From Emydura subglobosa (taxonomy: Eukaryota > Chordata > Testudines > Chelidae), in NCBI GenBank assembly GCA_007922225.1, contig ML679971.1:496001-560000 (forward strand): DNA of 64,000 nt, given 5' to 3'. The translations under genes were made by a program, and so were the position numbers. This document shows positions 53,701-58,045 of this stretch, one piece after another (the first letter of the stretch is position 1; each line of letters starts with the position of its first letter). The notes under the pieces were generated by a model that worked only from the letters and a program-made list of their open reading frames with translations, ran no database searches and was not told where the DNA came from.

Positions 53701-56700
53701 AGAAAGTCTTGGAAACACCTTTATTGCTAACAGCTTATTACTTGGACACCTTGGTCAAAAGGTAAGAACACCAATAGCTGTTTTCATTTTAGTTCTTCAA
53801 CCCAGGTTATTGTAAAAAGGTCCTTCTTACAGACTAGTGTCAGAACCAATACAAGGGAATATAAAAAACAGATTTTTCAGAAGAGATGTAGCTGTTTTCT
53901 CAGTGCTAGCTTCACTTAAGCTCTGTGCTTTGAGAAATCTCCATATTATGAATAATAAGGACCTTGGTTTCTTCCTTTTCATCTGAAAGTCTGCACTCCA
54001 GCAGGACAAAGCCCCTTGACACCATGCGAGGGCATTGATTCTGTATTAAATCAGAGGGAAGTGTGCTACCAACATTACCCTTCCAAGTCAGTGGTTCCAT
54101 AACATTTACCTGTCTCTATTTTAAGATAGCAGTAGAAGGAAGTATAATAATAACATAGAAACTGGACATAATATTATTTTTTACATACCAGGTTCTACTG
54201 GTTTTACTGTATATCAATCTACCAGCTCTGTCCAGACACAAAAACTAAAACTGAACAGGAACCAGAATTTCCATTCTGTGGGAAATTCCAATTTGGAATG
54301 AAAAGCTGAAAATTTGAAATTTCACACAGAAAAAAAATTCAGAAGAGTGTAGATTTGAGACCATCAAAACATTTCATTTGACATTTGTTTAAATTCTTGA
54401 ACATATATTGTATACACATATTAAATATTATATAGAAATTAATATTAGAATAGAGTATAACAGTCTAAACAGAAAGAATTGAAATGACACCGTTGAAATG
54501 AAACATTTAAACACTATAAAAATGACATATTTTGACACTGCTGAAGTGAAATATTTTTATTTTTTTCCATAGAAAAATGTTGTCAACATTGACCTGTTCC
54601 CATGAAAGATATAGATTTAAACTAAACTTAGAATTTTGATGGAAAACTGTTCTGTTGAAAATATTTTGACCAGCTCTAGCAATCATCAGTTTGACCTTTT
54701 ACAAAAATGGCCAGCCAGCATATAATCAGGTGTCCCTGAGAAGTTTAGGCTAGTGGCCTGAGCCCAAGTCTGGGAGCTGGGTACACAGGTCCAATCCTGG
54801 GTCTGACACTGATTCCCCTGTGTCTTTTGGATAACATTTTTAACCTTCCTGTCTTGATTCTTCCATCTGTAAATCAGTGCTTCATAACAGGGCTTTGAGA
54901 ATTAAGTCATTTTTGAAGATCAAAAATATGATCAAGTGCTAATTGTTGTTATTTATGACAATAAATTTAATCTTCTCTCACTATGTGCTCGTGCAGCACC
55001 TTGCACAATAAGGCCCCAATCCTGGCTGAGCTTCTGAATGCTACTGGAATGCAAACAGATTAATTAATAATAGAATTTTAGCAACAGCTGCCCGCAGCTT
55101 CCTTTTTAATATTTGTCTGCTCTGGTTTCTAATGTAGCTCATTGAATTGCTTGGGGTCCATTGCCAATCTGATTGGCTGATAGATTTTTTTTTAAAGGCT
55201 AATTTATAAGCCTGGGGAAGACAATATTTTAATGTAGTGGATTGATCCATAAGGAGTACAGAGCTCAAATAAAGCCATGGCCCCAAACAATTAATCTTCC
55301 AGTGTTCTAGCCGCACAGTGAATTTCTCTCAGACTTGAAGGGGTTGGTCTCTTTGTTTTTGTTGTTACAGGATCCATGGGAGAACTCCAGTGCTTTACTT
55401 GTTAAGAGATTTAGAGGCGCTCAGCTGTGCGTTGTTCCTCACAACACCCCAAGGGTGTGATTATCTTTGATTATCTCATGATAAGAGTCTCCTTGTCATA
55501 ATTTACATCTTAATTTATGTAATTCTCCCTTTAATAATGATGTCTCTTTAACATCAATTAAAACTTTGTGACATTAATTTAACAGGAACACTGGATATTC
55601 CGCTCTGCCAACCCTTCTGGTTCTTAAAAGATGCCTTACAAATGGATTGTTATTTTTGGAAATTTTAGGAGAATTGAAATAAGGTCCTCGGTCCTTTTGT
55701 GCTGCAGTATCTAGGCTTAAGCAGAAGCCCAATTAAGTCAATAGAAAGACTCCCATTAACTTCAGTGGATTTTGGATCAGGCTCTTTGCTTCTTTCAGCA
55801 AGTGAACCAAATGCATATGCATTGCCATATAAAATAAAGCGTTTAAAGACCGATTGTCTGAGGCAGGTGATGCATATTTGGAGAGGAAGAAAGTGAAGCC
55901 GTCTTCTAAAATTATTTGAAGGGTGAAAACTTTAAGGAAGGTAGCAGATTGTGCAGTGTGAAGCAAAGAGATGTAATTGGGGCGATGGGAGGGAAATTAA
56001 TAAAGGAAAATGCAGGTAGGAAAAAAAACTGAGTGAAATCTGTCTGGTCTGTGGAATCCCATGTTGCGGCATTAGTCAATACTGACTTGGAATCAGGTTC
56101 TTCACCTAGAGAATCTCCAACTTCCCTCCTTGGGGAGGAACCAAGAAAAATGGGGCACCTATGTCTTTTAAAGGGACAATACCATCTTTAATTTTATTAA
56201 GTCAACTAATTAAAAAAAATCCTGTTGCTGATAGTGTACCTTTTAAATTGTATTTTGGGATTCATATGCGGAAAGTTTCTTGATACAATGTTTCTGTAGG
56301 GCTTGGTTGTGCTTTCCTGCTGATGAGGGTCTTTCCAGGATAGTGAGTGGGCCCAAAACCAACATCATCAAATGGGCTCATGCCAGCTTCTTCTCTACTC
56401 CCCCCGTCATCTCAGTGCATACGATTGCTCCCAGCAGCAGCACTGAGGTGCAGCCCTTTGGGATAGATTGGTGGATGGGTCCAGCCACCCCCATGTCTCC
56501 TTGCACTATGTCCTAGAAGAGCTACTGTCATCTATCCATTTTCTCTTTTTCCTCCTGGTTTTTGCCTCTTTGCCTGTGTTTTTTGTTTGTTTTTTCCCCC
56601 TTATCTTTTCTTCTTACTCCATATTTACTTGCTTTCTGATTTTCCATCCTTTGTGTGCTTTCAAGTTTTGCTGTGAATATTTGGACAGCCATGACCAGAT

Positions 56701-58011
56701 CTTCAGAGGATGCAAATTGGTCCCAATTTTGTGGACCTCAAAGGTACTACATAAATTTGCAGCAGCTGAAGATCTGGACCCTCGGCGTATTTCACTCTGG
56801 AGACCCAAATGCTGACATATACGGCTGTGCTCTTTGTTTTTTGACTTGCAGGGCAGTAACTGTATGTCAGCCGGGCTAAAAACTCCCAAAAGGCAAGAGC
56901 TGTTTGTTTCCAATACAACTTTCATGAACTTTGATATCAGCACTTGCAGTGCAATCAGCACCTGTTCTGGCTGCTACCAAGGCCAGGGTAAGTTAAATTT
57001 ACACTGATGCTCTGACATAGCAGAGTCTGAGAACTCCCTGAGTTCTGTAAATGTTGTGTTGCACTTGTGGTTTTGTTTCCTTCACAGAGATGCACAACTA
57101 GAATTTGCAGCAGGTGTTCCAGAGGAAGGATGATCCAATGACTAGGGCCCTACCTAGGGTACAGTTCCTTGCTTCTCCATACACTTCCTGTATGACTTTG
57201 GACAAGTTACCTAGTTTCTCCAAACCTCAGTTTCCCATCTATAAAATGGGATAATAGCAGTTCCCTGCCTCAGAGTGGTGTTGGGAGCATGGACACATTA
57301 AAGGTTTTGAGCTGCTCGGATGCTATGGGAAGGAGGGCCATAGAAGAACCTAATGTATATGTCCTGCAAATCAACGCGCATCTTATGTGGCTTTGCTACA
57401 GGGGGCCGGCTCTGGATCATAATTTTGGGTGGGAGCATGATAACTCCGCTCTTTGTTCATTAGGGTACTTTTGAAAGTAGTCCTCCGTGTTCTGATGTCG
57501 CTGCTGGGCTCAAGCGTAGGTGTCTCCTTAAAGCCTTTCCGCTGCTTTGCCAGCCCCTCGTTGCAGTGTGCTCATCAATATCAGGAGCACTGAGTGCAGA
57601 TGCCCCACGTGGATTCTCCACTTGGAAGAGCCAGGCTGTTAAACTGACAGCCATGAATGCTGCATAGATTTGAGATGTAGTTTGTTTGTTTGTTTGTTTT
57701 TTTCCCCCCAACTATGATTTAATTTTCCTATTTCTCTGAGTTTGGGACAATTATTGAAAATTGCCATTGGGACTTAGGGATGGGTATTAGTACATTTATG
57801 TGTTAATATTCATTTTTTCTGGGGCGGAGGGTAATACTTCAACATGGCACTATATTCTGTAATCACTAAAGCACATCCTCACGTACCTCAGGCCGCCCTA
57901 AACCCTACTTGAATTTGCCTGAGATAATGTATGTAAACTAAGAATTCTTTGCACTCTCAAGAGCTACCCAAGCGCTCTTTGAAGAAGGTTCCAACTGCAA
58001 TTACCTGTTAA

Positions 58012-58045
<34 letters not shown>

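Larger units (their letters stand above)
53762..56851 (+). other. Intron between exons 9 and 10
   Basis: 3090 bp. It contains an AT-rich GACCAGCTCT-type repeat (about 54200-54685) and a MIR-like SINE with tail (about 54765-55075). Open frames around 56280-56815 have no splice context or family resemblance, and I treat them as chance. Confidence 0.8.

Noticed and set aside
56468..56961. 115-codon frames on both strands just before and across exon 10
   Set aside because: The plus frame is hydrophobic because of T-rich intron sequence; the minus frame is antisense to exon 10.
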